Source of the DNA: Moringa oleifera
Lineage: Eukaryota; Streptophyta; Magnoliopsida; Brassicales; Moringaceae
Length of the DNA: 64,000 nucleotides
Assembly: GCA_021397835.1 (NCBI GenBank)
Contig: JAJFZO010000579.1
Location: forward strand, 1,565,001 to 1,629,000
Direction: 5' to 3'
Shown here: positions 1 to 11,393 of the stretch, piece by piece
Numbering within the stretch: the stretch's first letter is position 1
Layout: the number at the start of each line of letters is the position of its first letter
The notes under the pieces: model-generated
The model's database searches: none
What the model was told of the DNA's origin: nothing
What the model saw: only the letters and a program-made list of their open reading frames with translations
Program-made: the position numbers and the translations under genes

Positions 1-892
1 GCACAAAATGGACTCGGGGAAGAGGCCATCAAGATCTTTGGACAAATGGAAGCAGCTAGAGTTTCTCCTGATGAAATTACTTTCCTAGGGCTTCTAGGTA
101 CTTGTAGCCATGCGGGGTTGGTGGAGGAAGGGTAGGCCTATTTCAAGTCCATGACCCAAGATCATGGGATTACCCCTTTGATTTATCATTACACTTGTAT
201 GATTGATCTCCTTGGGAGGTCTGGAAAACTTTCTGAAGCTGAAGCTCTGATCAATAACATGCCTGTAAAACCGGATGATGTGATCTGGGATGCACTCCTT
301 GCTGCTTGTAAGATCCATCATGACATGCAGCTTGGATTGAGAGTTGCTGAGAGACTTCTCCAATCAGGAACAGAGAGATCTGGGATTTATGCCTTGCTAT
401 CAAATATATATGCATCTTATTGCATGTGGGACAAAGTTGAAGTGATAAGAGGATTGATGAAAGATCGGTGAACTGCCAAAGAACCAGGAACTAACTGGAT
501 TTATGTTCAAAACAAGCTGCACTTTTTCTTTACTGGGGACAGAACACATGAAAATATTGAAGAGATTCACACTGCACTAGGAGACTTCTATAGCTGCTTC
601 AGATCTACTTGTTATGTGCCAGATACAGACTTTGTCTTTCACAATGTGGAAGAAGAACAAAAAACAGGCTGAGCTTCTTTTCCACAGTGAGAAACTTGCC
701 ATTGCATATGGGGTTGTGCATACACCAGATGGGACACCCATAAAGATCATGAAGGATCTCAGTATTTGTGGAGGCTGTCAATTTTTTATGAAATTTATGT
801 CCAAGGTTACTGAACGAAAGATTATAATTCGACATGGAAACAGATTTCATCACATTCAAGATGGTTCATGTTCTTGTGGGGATTACTGGTGA
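1..892 (+). pseudogene. PPR-DYW protein, 3' part, decayed
   Basis: Translation shows the C-terminal part of a PLS-class pentatricopeptide repeat protein of the type that binds and edits organellar RNA. Visible parts are PPR-like repeats (MIDLLGRSGKLSEAEALI), an E-type region, and a DYW deaminase-like domain that ends exactly in CSCGDYW followed by TGA at 890-892. The HSEKLAIAYG segment carries the HxE zinc/catalytic signature. The usual CGDCH is CGGCQ here. The frame is broken three times: TAG at 133-135, TGA at 469-471, and a one-base shift near 655-665, after which the domain resumes in frame 2. The family is normally uninterrupted over this span, so I call it a pseudogene. The 5' part lies outside the window. 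Sequencing error could explain one lesion but hardly all three. Confidence 0.85.
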
Positions 893-2751
893 TTGGTGAG
901 CTTGGTTTATAAGCGGGAAAACAAAGTAGATCAGGAATTGAAATTGACCAAGCTAGGCTTATGGAAGTAGGGTCTGTCTTGGTTGGACTTGAGCGACAGC
1001 ATGTGCTGTTGGAACTGCATTTTGGTCTGTAACAGCTGCCTGATCTATTACATATAGATTTGCAGCAAAGGCTTCAAACATAGATTTCTTTCTTCATCCC
1101 AGAACATAATGGAACACAAGTAGCTATTGAATTTCTGTCACACAAGCTCTATCTGGAAACATCACGAAGTATGTTTTCACACCTCTTTAGTTACCTAGTG
1201 TATATTTCTACTGTGCTTATATAGTTTCATGATCTCATCACCTGCTTAAGCGTCCAAATATCTTTTTTTTTCCTTTCCTTTTTAATACTTGCTCACTTTA
1301 TAGCTTAAAAGTTCCTCTACATTATCTCAGTGTTTTTTAATTGAAATTGTTTTGTTAAGTGTTCTTGCCTGTTTTATGTGTGTCAAACTGTCATGACTTT
1401 TTTATTTCAGAAGATCTTCTAGGTGTTTGTCTTTTATGAAAAGCATGAGTACCAAGACATTATTTGCTCATAAACCTTTAGTTGATCTTACGGGAGACAA
1501 ATATTTTACTTTCTTCTAACTTTCTCATACCATGATTGGCTTGAACTGGTCTTTTTTTATTAAGTTCCGCTAGCTGACTGAGAATTTATACACGCATATA
1601 TGTGCTTGATTGCTGAAATTAGAGCCAAATCTCCTCATATTGCTTTCCCACTGGAAATATTCATATGCTGTTTCCTTCTGTTCCTTTTTATTATTGGAGA
1701 AGTTGGTCTAATATTCTTGGGTATTCTTAACCTGATTATGAAAAAACTTTTCTCGTGATTTTCTTTCATCATACCCTCAGAATGGTTTCGATGATCTTTT
1801 GCTACAGTTATGTTCTCCATTTACCTTTTTCCCTTTCTATCTGACTCACATGTGGAGTACTGATATTTGTTTTTGTAGTGTCTCTAGATTCCTCGGCCCA
1901 GACAGGAAACGCAAATGGGGGTGATTGCAAAGAGGAGAAGGCCTATGATAAGGTAATTTGCTATGCACATTGTCCGGTAGATAAAGTTTGTTTATGATAT
2001 TCAGCTAGAATAAACAATAGATAATGGCTTCTAGGACAGCTAGAAAAGTGAGAAGAATTCAGGGTTTTGCAAGAACAACGAAAGAAAAAAGAAGAACAAA
2101 GCAAGGTGTCGGGCCTTAAACAACATAAATCTCAAATTTCAAAAGCACTAAATCCTCAAATAATATGATGACTAGTTTCTCTCAAATACTGGGGTGATTT
2201 GAGTGTTCATATGACCAAATGAAAGTAGAAAACCAAATTACTAATAGTGATAGAAAACCTTAATCCTAATGGAAATAAAAAGCCCAAATCCTAAGGGAAC
2301 TTAGTCAAAGTCTTTATTCTTCTTAAATTATTTAAATTCTAACATTATAAGTTACTTGTTCTTCCTAAATTATACAAAGATTAAGAAACTTACATATTTA
2401 TCCTTATAATTTTCTACAATGATAGAATTCTTCCATTTTTGTGTTGTTTTGTTTTCCATCACAAAGTGTGGGGAACTAAAAGTTAGGGTCTCCAAATTGG
2501 TGAAGTTCATGAAGTTTCTAGAAGAATAGTGGGGAAAGAAAACTCAATAACAAGTAGTTTTTTTGTTCTTGCCCAATCCATGAGAAACTTCAATAACAAG
2601 TTTTCATACCAAATTTCATTGTGAAATATTAATTTATTCACAAAAAAACTGAAACTCAACTTATCTGAGCTTAAAACTACATGGAATGTAAAAAAGAATA
2701 AAAATAAAAATAAAAGCGCAGAGAAAAATGAATAATTATTTGGAACGACAA

Positions 2752-2804
2752 AAAAGTGTCAGCCGTCATTTTTATGTTAAGAAAAGTTGATGGCTATCAC
2801 TTTT
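2752..2804. repeat. inverted repeat, small hairpin
   Basis: Arms of about 21-23 bases (2752-2772 and 2782-2804) are imperfectly complementary around a loop of about 9 bases. The left arm contains GTCAGCCGTCA and the right arm TGATGGCTATCAC. It may be a small fold-back relic. No function is known. Confidence 0.45.
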
Positions 2805-5284
2805 GCAAGGATGATTTTGCTGCTTGGTAGTGAAGCGAATGTTCTTAATTAAATACTGAGCAAGACCATCGCACTTAATCTTGCAAGAGGTTCCACTTCA
2901 TTAATTTCATACCTTAACATCTGTCCTATTGCTTCTAGTTCTATTGCGAAATTTAAATGGTAGTCCCTGATGATTATTAATTTTATCTCGCTTTTCATGC
3001 CAGGAATTATAAATTTAGCTGATACCTTACCATTTTGATTGATGAACTGAAGCAGCAACCCTGGTGTTCTATTTTTCTTTTAGAGGAGCATGCAGATGAT
3101 TCTCAGATGACATCATTCTTTGTCTATAGCCACTTGTACCAACATGCAGATGGTTTAGTTGACATTGTCTTATCTGGACACTTTTTTGGAATCATTTGTG
3201 GTAGAGGTCCAAAGTTCTTGCCATGAATTGTAGAATATACTCTTGTAGTCCAAATTATGATTTAAATGGAAAAAGATAAATGAATATGGTGATAAAGTAT
3301 GATTAGTGTGATGAATTCTAGCTCCTTAACTTTGTTCTCGAGGGGAAAAGTCTACTTACAAGATCTTGGGGGCAAAGTCGCATGTACACATGACGTGGGA
3401 TTGATTTTAGGATCAAGTATAGTCCCAATGTCAAGTTGCAAACTTGATTGTATAGGAGAATAGGCCAAAGCTAGCACTGATAAAACTAAGACTAACTTCT
3501 TATTATTCTAATATTGACAAACTTAATCATTGTTTTTGAACGGCCTATCAATCACTCATCGTCAATGAGTGAGAGTTGTGCCATAAGTATGCAAGTTCTG
3601 AGAACTGTTCTACTGTATGTATATTCAACATCTTATGGTTATTGTTTCATTGAAATTGCTCACTGAGATGATATGCACCTACACTTCTTCAGTTACCACT
3701 TGGGCATGTCAAACAACACTCAAACTCGAGAGACAGACCTAAAGCACTTTCTAGGTATTGGTTCTAACAAGCTGAGATCCATTTTTTGAAAAGGGAATGA
3801 AGATCAGACAAGCCTATGACTCCAATTTGTTCCCACAGACTTTTCTGGGGAGGTAAGGAGTTCGAGAGTTCTGTACCAATGAAACTCTGACGCTCAAATT
3901 AGTATTTTAGTTTCAAGGAGTCATTAAAGGTGTAAATGAATGATACATGTGGCTTTTATAGACGTTGTGAGGTAATTTGCCTTGAAGGAAGTGTATTCTT
4001 GATTTGTAGACTCGAAATTTGAGAATTTTTTAATTTGCAGATATTTGAGAAATCATGGGAGGATTTGACTGTGCTACTTGTGTTCATTCTTTGAGATATC
4101 AAGGAAACACTTACTGGAAACTTAAAAAGTGAGCTTTTTAACTGTTAAGAATGTGAAATCTCTGCGAATTTACTCTGTTCACTACTTGTTCTGCCGCTAT
4201 GTTTTACACAGGGAGGAAGATCTGGCAGATTGCAAAAGAGTCTTCTACTCTAGCTGTTCTTTAAGATGTTGTAGATGCTGTGAAAGTAAAAGGGAGATCA
4301 AGGTTCTTGAATAAGGTTTGTAATCATGTAATCCATATCTGCATTTATATTATACATTATTTTACGGTTGTTTTATATGATAATATCGATGACATGAAAG
4401 TTTACATTTTTATATTGATTTGTCATTTTATAGATGTATTATAAAAAAATAAATATCATTTGCTGATATGACTTGTGCTGTGCTCTTTAATAAAAAATTC
4501 AAAAGATATTTTTGTAAGTTATAATGTTGATATAAAAAATTAAAAAATATATTTTTAATGATTAATTTATCAAATTAATGTGTTATAATCTTTGTAAAAG
4601 CTTATATCAATAACAGATTTTAATTTATTTTAAAAATAATTTTTTAAAAAAAATTGTGATATATGCTGTGGGGTAGATATTGATTGTATCCAAAATTCTC
4701 TCCTTGACTTTCTAGTGACAACTGCATTTCAACTGATTGGAAGGTGAGACTTTCTGGTGACAATTGACAATTCCACTAATTAAACAAAGGCTTGGACATG
4801 AAACATTTTGGACACATAATGCCACTGTCATTATGTGATCACCACCATATAATGAAACCTACCCTACGAATTTTGGGCATTATACATTTAAAACACATTA
4901 AATCATAACACCCCACTAAGAAATCTAGGGTTTCCCCTCACTTCATAATTTTGTCTTATAATGAATGGTCTATTAAAGTTTGTGGGGTTGAAATTCAGAG
5001 AAGAAGGAAAAAGAAAAGGAACACAACAAAAATGTCCAAAATTGTCATATCTTGGCCCCTCCTATGCTTGCCCAATGTGGTCACCATGCTGAGAATTCAA
5101 TTCAATCTGTTATTTTTAAAATTAGTTAAATGGTAAATTAAATTCGCATATTTTCAGAAAATAATTAACATTATAATCAAAATTGATATAATAAAACTTG
5201 TTTATGTATAAACTTATATGATAATATGAAATTTTTCAGTAAATATTAAATTTTTTTAATTATATCTCTTTTTTAATTTAAATT

Positions 5285-5640
5285 TTATTATATCATTTGG
5301 ATTAATTGTCATCTAATCTTTCAATTTTGACTCAAAAAATTATGAAAATTGATGATATATTCATATTAAAATATCTCGATAAAACGAATGAATTGTATAT
5401 TTTATTTTGAGTCTATTTTTTTTCATTTGAATAATTTTTATAATTTTTATAAAATTTTTAATATTTAAAAAACTTTGTTTTTATATAAATTAAATATTTT
5501 TATATAATAAAAATTTTTAAATCAAAATTAATCACACAAAATTTCTAATTTTATTTTTTTAATTTTTAATTTTTTAATAAAATTAATTTAAACTAAATTT
5601 AAACATTATATTTATAATTGATTTTAATTGATATTTTAAA
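5285..5640. repeat. AT-rich dispersed repeat, copy A
   Basis: About 350 bp of A+T-rich DNA flanked by related inverted segments: left core at 5291-5316 (TTGGATTAATTGTCATCT) and right core at 5606-5636 (TATAATTGATTTTAATTGAT). The same arrangement recurs at 12730-13017, and partial copies occur elsewhere in the window. It resembles an old MITE-like non-autonomous element. No coding capacity. Borders are uncertain because the whole area is A+T-rich. Confidence 0.4.
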
Positions 5641-6030
5641 TGTAAAATAAAAATATATAATTTATATTTTTTATATTTGTCATATATTTTATCATTTTGT
5701 CGTTTCTTAATATATTGTACTTTATGGACTCAAAGAGCCGTGCTGCCATGGCGTTTGACTCTAATTTCCACACGAGCAGGGAGTAAAAGATCACCTTTGC
5801 GGCCTTGCCATATCCCTTCTACTTAATTTTTCTTGTCCTTTATGGTTCTTTAGTTCTTTATTCTTTTTCACACTTTCATTAACAGTTTCAGACAAAATTT
5901 TTTATACACCTATTCTTACAATGTAACTACTAGGCCTTCAACACTCACGGATCTGTTTCCCTTTCTCTACAAATATCTTTGATACGGTAGGTTGCGGATG
6001 CATAGAAGCTCTAACTCTGCTGTGTATAGG

Positions 6031-6038
6031 TATAAATA
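6031..6038 (+). promoter_or_regulatory. TATA box of the MFS transporter gene
   Basis: TATAAATA lies 117-124 bases before the ATG at 6155. That would place transcription start near 6062-6068 and give a 5' leader of roughly 90 bases. Assigned by motif and position only. Confidence 0.5.
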
Positions 6039-6154
6039 TTTATTCCCTTTGCCCCAAGCAACATTGATTAGTATATGTTTGTGTAGAAGGAGCTCTGAAC
6101 ACTCCTTTCATGGATACCCATAAATCATAATAAAGTATCTAAAGATAGTTTGAA

Positions 6155-9100
6155 ATGCCAAAGCAAGTGTTGAAAGCAGGGAGCAGGCCGCCATGGGTAG
6201 GATTGGCAGCGGCGATTTGGGTGCAAATATCGGCAGGGAACGCTTACAACTTTCCACTCTACTCCCCTGCGCTGAAATCCGTGCTGGGGTTCAACCAGCA
6301 GCAGGTCACCATCCTGGGTGTGGCTAATGATATTGGGGAGAACGTGGGTTTGCTCCCTGGGATTGCTTGCAATAAGTTGCCTCCATGGGCTGTGCTCCTT
6401 GTTGGTGTTGTTTCTTGTTTCTTGGGCTACGGTGTCCTTTGGCTTGTTGTTAGCCAGACCATCCAGAGCTTGCCTTATTGGCTGGTAGGTGGTCATCATC
6501 TCCTATTACTCCTGTGTACGTCTTTTACTGATTGATCTCTTGAGTACCCTTTTGATATTGATAGTGTAGGTGGAACTAATGCTGATGAAACATAATTTTA
6601 AAGAGGCATCAAGATCCTTTTTGCACTCAGTTGTCTAATTGATTGTTTTTGAATTCTTTGCTTGATGGGTTTGATTGTTTTTCAGTTTTGATGATTTTTT
6701 GTTGGCCAATTTGTGTTGTTGATAGACTGAAATAGAATTACTGGTTGGTTGGCTGGTTAATTTTACATAAATTGTTATTTTCTCTGGACCATTTGTCATA
6801 TGTAGTTGCAGGATTACTCACACTACCTATGAACTTTCTGAACCGGATTGGTCTGCAGCTAGGCATTTTGTTGTCTTCCAATTCAAGGAAATTGTTTGAT
6901 CATACGACTTCTCTGGCCTCTGATATCTTTAGTGGTTCTATATAATTTGAGCTTTCTTATTTTCCATAGCTGAAAAAATGGAATCAGCTTGAAGGTTGAG
7001 ATGAAATAATTCAGATACAGGAAATTGCCAGCTCCTAGTGCTAGTGCTTGCTTAAATTCTTGTGTAAATTAATAAGAAAAAACTTCATTGTTCTTGTAAG
7101 AGCATGCTTATCTTCTACCAAGTCAGTTTAACTTTGACTCATCAAAGAATCATTACTGGAAAATTCTATTTGATTATTCTTAAGAAGCAGCAAAGCAAAT
7201 TAATTTAAAGCTACCAAAAGTTTTGAAAAAACATTCATACTATGGCATTCTTCTACTCAACTTTTCATGAGTCTGTCTGAGAGAAAGAGGAGTTCACAGT
7301 CATTAGCTGAAATTTGGTCTAATCCATGAAACAAGTCATGTCGGTTTTGGAAATTTTGAGGAGGCTGCAGTAAAGTTCTTATACATTTATCTTTTTTTCC
7401 CTGTTGAGAGTTGAAGCTAGCGTTCATCACCCCTTTATTTTCTTGTTTAAAGCAGCAGATGCAGGATCTTATTCCAGAATAACTCCTTTATCTGCAATGG
7501 CTTCTCAATGTGACAAAACACAAGTTGGAAAAGCAAATTCGATGTAGTAATCAGTCGGTATCACTCGTATCTTTGCGCATCAATGTAATTTAGCACAAGG
7601 CTTGCATTCTGGTGTTTTGATTTCGATCCTTCTGATCAGGGAGATTCTGAGTTCACACCTCATCTTCTTCCCCCTCTGCACAAGTATTGGACATGTCTAG
7701 TATATAATTCAGTTCCTTTTCAGAAATCTACACTCCAGAGAACCACTAATATTCTTTTCTAGCTTATAGATTAGGATCAGAATCTTTTGTCTGAGCTGAC
7801 CTTTCGGAGAGATGACAACATATAACAATTTAATAAATAAAGGGTTATAATTTGTTTCGTTCATTTTTTCTTTCTCACATTACCATATTAAATTATGAAA
7901 ATACCATTTTATTTTCTTATTAAACAACACAAATCATATCAACAGAACATCTTAATCTCATAGATTAACATTCATTCATTTGACATCAGCTTTATTTTTC
8001 TGGGCTTTTCTGTATGTTTTCATTCACTATGTTGTACTCACAGTTTCTGTTATTTAATACCATCACAGCTATGGCTTGCACTTGTTGTTGCCACTAATAG
8101 CAATGCATGGTTTGGCACAGCAGTGCTGGTGACTAACATGAGGAATTTCCCTCTGAGTCGGGGCACCGTTTCTGGCATCCTCAAAGGTTATGTTGGCATC
8201 AGTGCTGCAGTGTACACAGTTTTATACAGTATGTTGCTGAACCAGTCTGCTTCGAAACTGTTGTTGTTCCTCACGCTCGGCCTTCCAATAGTATGTTTAT
8301 CCATGATGTATTTTATCCGACCTTGCACTCCTGCTTCAGGGGAAGATTCTTCAATCCATGTCCATTTCATTCTTACCCAAGCTGCAAGTGTCTTGCTTGC
8401 CCTCTATCTGCTTGTAATGACAATATTAAGTGATGTGGTTTCTCTGGGAAGTGTTGTTGCTTACATCCTGGCTGCTCTGATGGTTATTCTTTTGATGTTT
8501 CCTCTTGTGATCCCAATCAAAATGACACTTTTTCCTGCAACACCCAAGAAACTTAAGCCGCTGTCAGGTTCTTCGGACAATTTAGGAGAAGATAATCCAA
8601 CCCAAAACTATCCGTTGTTGATACCATCTTCGTCAGCCTCGCAACTCGGAAGTTTCTTTGAGAGTGATGATGCTTCAGATGTGGAAACGCTTCTTGCAGA
8701 GGGGGAAGGGGCAGTGAAGAAGAAGAGAAGGCCAAGGAGAGGAGAGGATTTCAAGTTCAGTGACGCTTTCATCAAGGCTGACTTCTGGCTTCTTTGGCTG
8801 GTATACTTTCTTGCAGTTGGCTCTGGAGTAACGGTTCTCAACAATCTGGCTCAAATAGGCATTGCATTTGGTGTCAATGATACAACGATATTGCTCTGTC
8901 TGTTCAGCTTTTGCAATTTCATTGGTCGCCTGGGTTCAGGCGCACTGTCTGAACATTTTGTCAGGTCAAGTTTATTCATTTCCCTGAATCTAACTGATTA
9001 TTTATAATCGAGGTATCTGGGTTGGGAAATTCAACCTCAATTAATGATCAGGAAAACTCTCCTATGGTCCTGAGGAGATTCAGACCCTGAACCTAGACCT

Positions 9101-9696
9101 GGTTTATAAGCCAGATGCTTGTTTACCAGTGAGCTGAATTCTTCAGGGTTTCTGAATCTAAACTGATGATTATTGAATTATGAATTGCCTTTTCTTTTCT
9201 CTTTATAAATTAAGACATGGCTCTTTGCAGGTCGAAGGCAGTTCCTAGAACATTATGGATGACATGCACCCAAATAATCATGGTGGTAGCTTTCATTCTG
9301 TATACTTTCCCTCTCAGAAGTACTCTTTATCTTGCCACTGCACTGCTTGGAGTCTGCTACGGGTTTCAGTACGCTTTAATGGTTCCTACTGCATCTGAGC
9401 TCTTCGGACTGAAACATTTTGGGATCATTTACAATTTCATGCTGCTGGGCAATCCTGTTGGCGCTTTGCTTTTCTCTGGTCTTCTTGCTGGCTATGTTTA
9501 TGATGCAGAAGCTGCCAGACAGGGAAGCTCCACTTGTTTAGGTTCCAATTGCTTCAGGCTCACTTTCCTGGTTCTTGCCGGAATCTGCGGATTTGGTACC
9601 ATCTTGAGCATAATTTTGACGGTTAGAATTCGACCGGTTTACCAATCCCTCTATTCTTCAGGCTCTTTTCGGCTTCGAGAAACTTCAGATCACTAA
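6155..9696 (+). CDS. nodulin-like major facilitator superfamily transporter
   Basis: Exons 6155-6484, 8069-8964 and 9231-9696 join in frame to 563 aa. The protein has the plant Nodulin-like/NFD4 layout. The N-terminal half opens with WVGLAAAIWVQISAGNAYNF and continues across the first junction through LPYWL and LWLALVVATNSNAWFG. A long hydrophilic loop at about residues 270-335 contains the basic stretch KKKRRPRR. The C-terminal half contains GALSEHFVRSKAVPRTLWM across the second junction and ends in a short polar tail. About 12 membrane spans are expected. Family members are membrane transporters whose substrates are mostly unproven, so I give none. The ATG at 6155 starts the conserved N terminus and is preceded by a TATA box. 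Intron 1 is 1584 bp; intron 2 contains a tRNA-like relic. Nothing suggests loss of function. Confidence 0.92.
9065..9147 (-). pseudogene. tRNA-like relic in MFS intron 2
   Basis: Read on the minus strand, the segment has a 7-base 5' acceptor arm (CCTGAAG, 9147-9141) pairing 6/7 with CCTCAGG (9075-9069), then A and CCA (9068-9065), as in a mature tRNA end. Between them are a box-A-like stretch (CAGCTCACTGG), an anticodon-arm-like hairpin around CTTATAA, and a T stem AGGTT/AATCT with a 9-base loop. The D arm does not fold, and the anticodon and T loops are too large, so it is not a working tRNA. A retroposed tRNA or the head of a degraded SINE fits best. Confidence 0.5.
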
Positions 9697-10758
9697 TGGT
9701 CATGGATAGTTTTCGGGGAACAAAAAATCAGGCAGCATGCCTGTTTTATAAAGGTATGCAACATTTAAAATGTAGTTTTTACTCAATACTTTCATTACGT
9801 TGTATGGGGTGTAACATATAATTTGTCATGCTCAAATTTTTGCCGAGCCGCATAGTTATGACTTATTTGAGACTCAAAATCGTTGAAATTTCAATTTAAT
9901 GTTGCATTTAATTGACAAGCTCTTATTCGATATTGAATTACAGTAGACAACGAATCAACAGAAAATTTTATATTATATGTAATTGAAAAGTTTTTATCTG
10001 ATATTAAATTGATACAAATTGGATCATAATTTTTTTAATCAAAACCGTGTTAAGTTTTGAAAATATGTTGTCACATTGTAAATTAATAAAGTTAATAATT
10101 AAAAAAAATATTTAATTTTTTGTATTAACATAATAAATTATGAACATTAAAATAATAAATTGTAAAAAAAATTATTTTCTTAGCTCCATGGATTATATGG
10201 AAGGGTACGGATCAGGCTTTTATCAATATAGTCATTCCATTTTGTTGCCCATCTTAGATGACTTAAGAGATTATAATAAATTTGAAGAAAATCGGATATC
10301 ACAAGATCAATACAGTAGAGGAAGGGAAAAACCTGAAACAGAGAATATATGTATAGCAAGAGAGAGTGTATTTTACTGCCAAAAGAGAACAGATTTAGTT
10401 CCTACTACATGCCTAAACACAACGATTCTGTTCAAACTAGGGTTTTCTTTTTCTGTCAAAGATTAAAGGTTGCAGCAGAGAAAAAGCAGGGGAGACAATC
10501 TCATCACTGAAACAGAGCACTTAATGGGTGGCTTGCATGACCCACCACTAAAGATAAAAGGTGAAACAATCTGGCTTCCTAATCACACAACCAGAAAGAT
10601 GGAGAAAAAAAAAAAAGAAATAATCTATGGTGGAAGAACCCTAAAAACCCAGCTCTCACCATTGACATTGACATAAGAGGAGAAGGAAAAGAAAGGGTTA
10701 AAGGAGAATGAATCAAGAAAAGTGAAAACAGAGGGAAATGAAAAGAAACGAAACGTTT
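9697..10758. other. convergent intergenic spacer
   Basis: 3' flanks of two convergent genes: the MFS transporter (+) and the SAM-domain gene (-). 9840-10190 is very A+T-rich. 10190-10740 is purine-rich on the plus strand, hence pyrimidine-rich on the minus strand, and probably holds the 3'UTR of the SAM gene. The open frames of about 108 and 68 codons on the plus strand have no recognisable protein and lie in that antisense 3' region. Confidence 0.5.
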
Positions 10759-11340
10759 TCATGTAGGTTTCAAATCCTGAAACATTGTATCCCACCTGAT
10801 CTCTTCCATGGCGGTTTCCCAGTAGCAATCCTCGTCTTCTTCCATTTTTTCCTCTGTCTGGTAATCGTAAATCATAGGATTCGAGAAGCTATCAATTCTC
10901 CGCCCTGAAACCACCAAAGGCGTCCCGTTCGTGAGCAGAAGCCGGCCTTCCTTCGCGGTCATCAGCTTCTTATTCCTCTTCAACATCGCTCCCTTCCATC
11001 TGTTCCCATAGGTAGATCTACTCGTCGGAACAACAACAAGAGCTGACTCTTCGCGATGAATCAAAGCTCGAACGTACTTCGCGAGACACCTCTTCGTCCT
11101 CTTGATGGCGACGAGAAGCCTCGACACTGGTTTCGGTACATTTCTTCCTTTCTCCTTCCTCGCAAGCTTGAGAATCTCCAACCTGTGCTTGGCAATTGAT
11201 ATCCCCATGCTCTGAAGAAACTCATGGTTGAAGTAAGCAATGTCTTCTTCTTCGAGCTCGTTGTGGGCAAAAGCAAGGCCGTATTCATAGACCAGGAAAG
11301 GCTCCAGGCCTGTTTTCGACAGCCAAGAGAACCAATCCAT
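10759..11340 (-). CDS. SAM-domain protein, plant-specific small type
   Basis: Single exon, 193 aa. The first plant-usable start is the ATG at 11340, giving [14 protein letters not shown]; the open frame extends eight codons further but only to a TTG. Residues 1-62 form a sterile alpha motif with the typical pattern of short helices ending in [20 protein letters not shown] basic linker follows ([14 protein letters not shown]), then a Ser/Arg-containing region and an acidic tail ([12 protein letters not shown]). SAM domains mediate protein-protein or RNA contacts. Arabidopsis has close relatives of the same size, as I recall At1g15760 and At1g80520, each beside a TOPLESS-class gene. No enzyme motif is present and the partner is unknown. 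TGA stop at 10761-10759. Confidence 0.85.
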   Translation of the reverse strand: MDWFSWLSKTGLEPFLVYEYGLAFAHNELEEEDIAYFNHEFLQSMGISIAKHRLEILKLARKEKGRNVPKPVSRLLVAIKRTKRCLAKYVRALIHREESALVVVPTSRSTYGNRWKGAMLKRNKKLMTAKEGRLLLTNGTPLVVSGRRIDSFSNPMIYDYQTEEKMEEDEDCYWETAMEEIRWDTMFQDLKPT

Positions 11341-11380
11341 TAGGGCTTTTGATTCAGATATCAATTTGGTTTGCAGATAT

Positions 11381-11393
11381 GAGATTGTATATA
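11381..11393 (-). promoter_or_regulatory. possible TATA box of the SAM-domain gene
   Basis: On the minus strand CTTTATATACAA lies about 45-50 bases before the ATG at 11340. It would leave only some 20 bases of 5' leader, which is short, so the true start may use another site upstream. Confidence 0.3.

Larger units (their letters stand above)
893..5990. other. intergenic, no gene recognised
   Basis: No convincing coding gene. From 893 to about 4330 the base composition is moderate and a few exon-like pieces occur: 1880-1952 lies between a TTTGTAG acceptor-like and an AG-GTAATT donor-like site, and 3080-3226 and 4129-4314 contain short open frames. None gives a protein I recognise. They could be downstream exons or 3'UTR of the decayed PPR gene, or remains of another lost gene. 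From about 4330 to 5710 the DNA is very A+T-rich and repeat-like. From 5720 the composition rises again toward the transporter promoter. Confidence 0.6.

Noticed and set aside
10140..10676. Two plus-strand open frames of 108 and 68 codons
   Set aside because: Low-complexity composition, no family resemblance, and opposite to the likely 3'UTR of the SAM gene.
11341..11364. Eight-codon N-terminal extension of the SAM protein
   Set aside because: It begins at TTG; the first ATG (11340) starts the conserved SAM N terminus.
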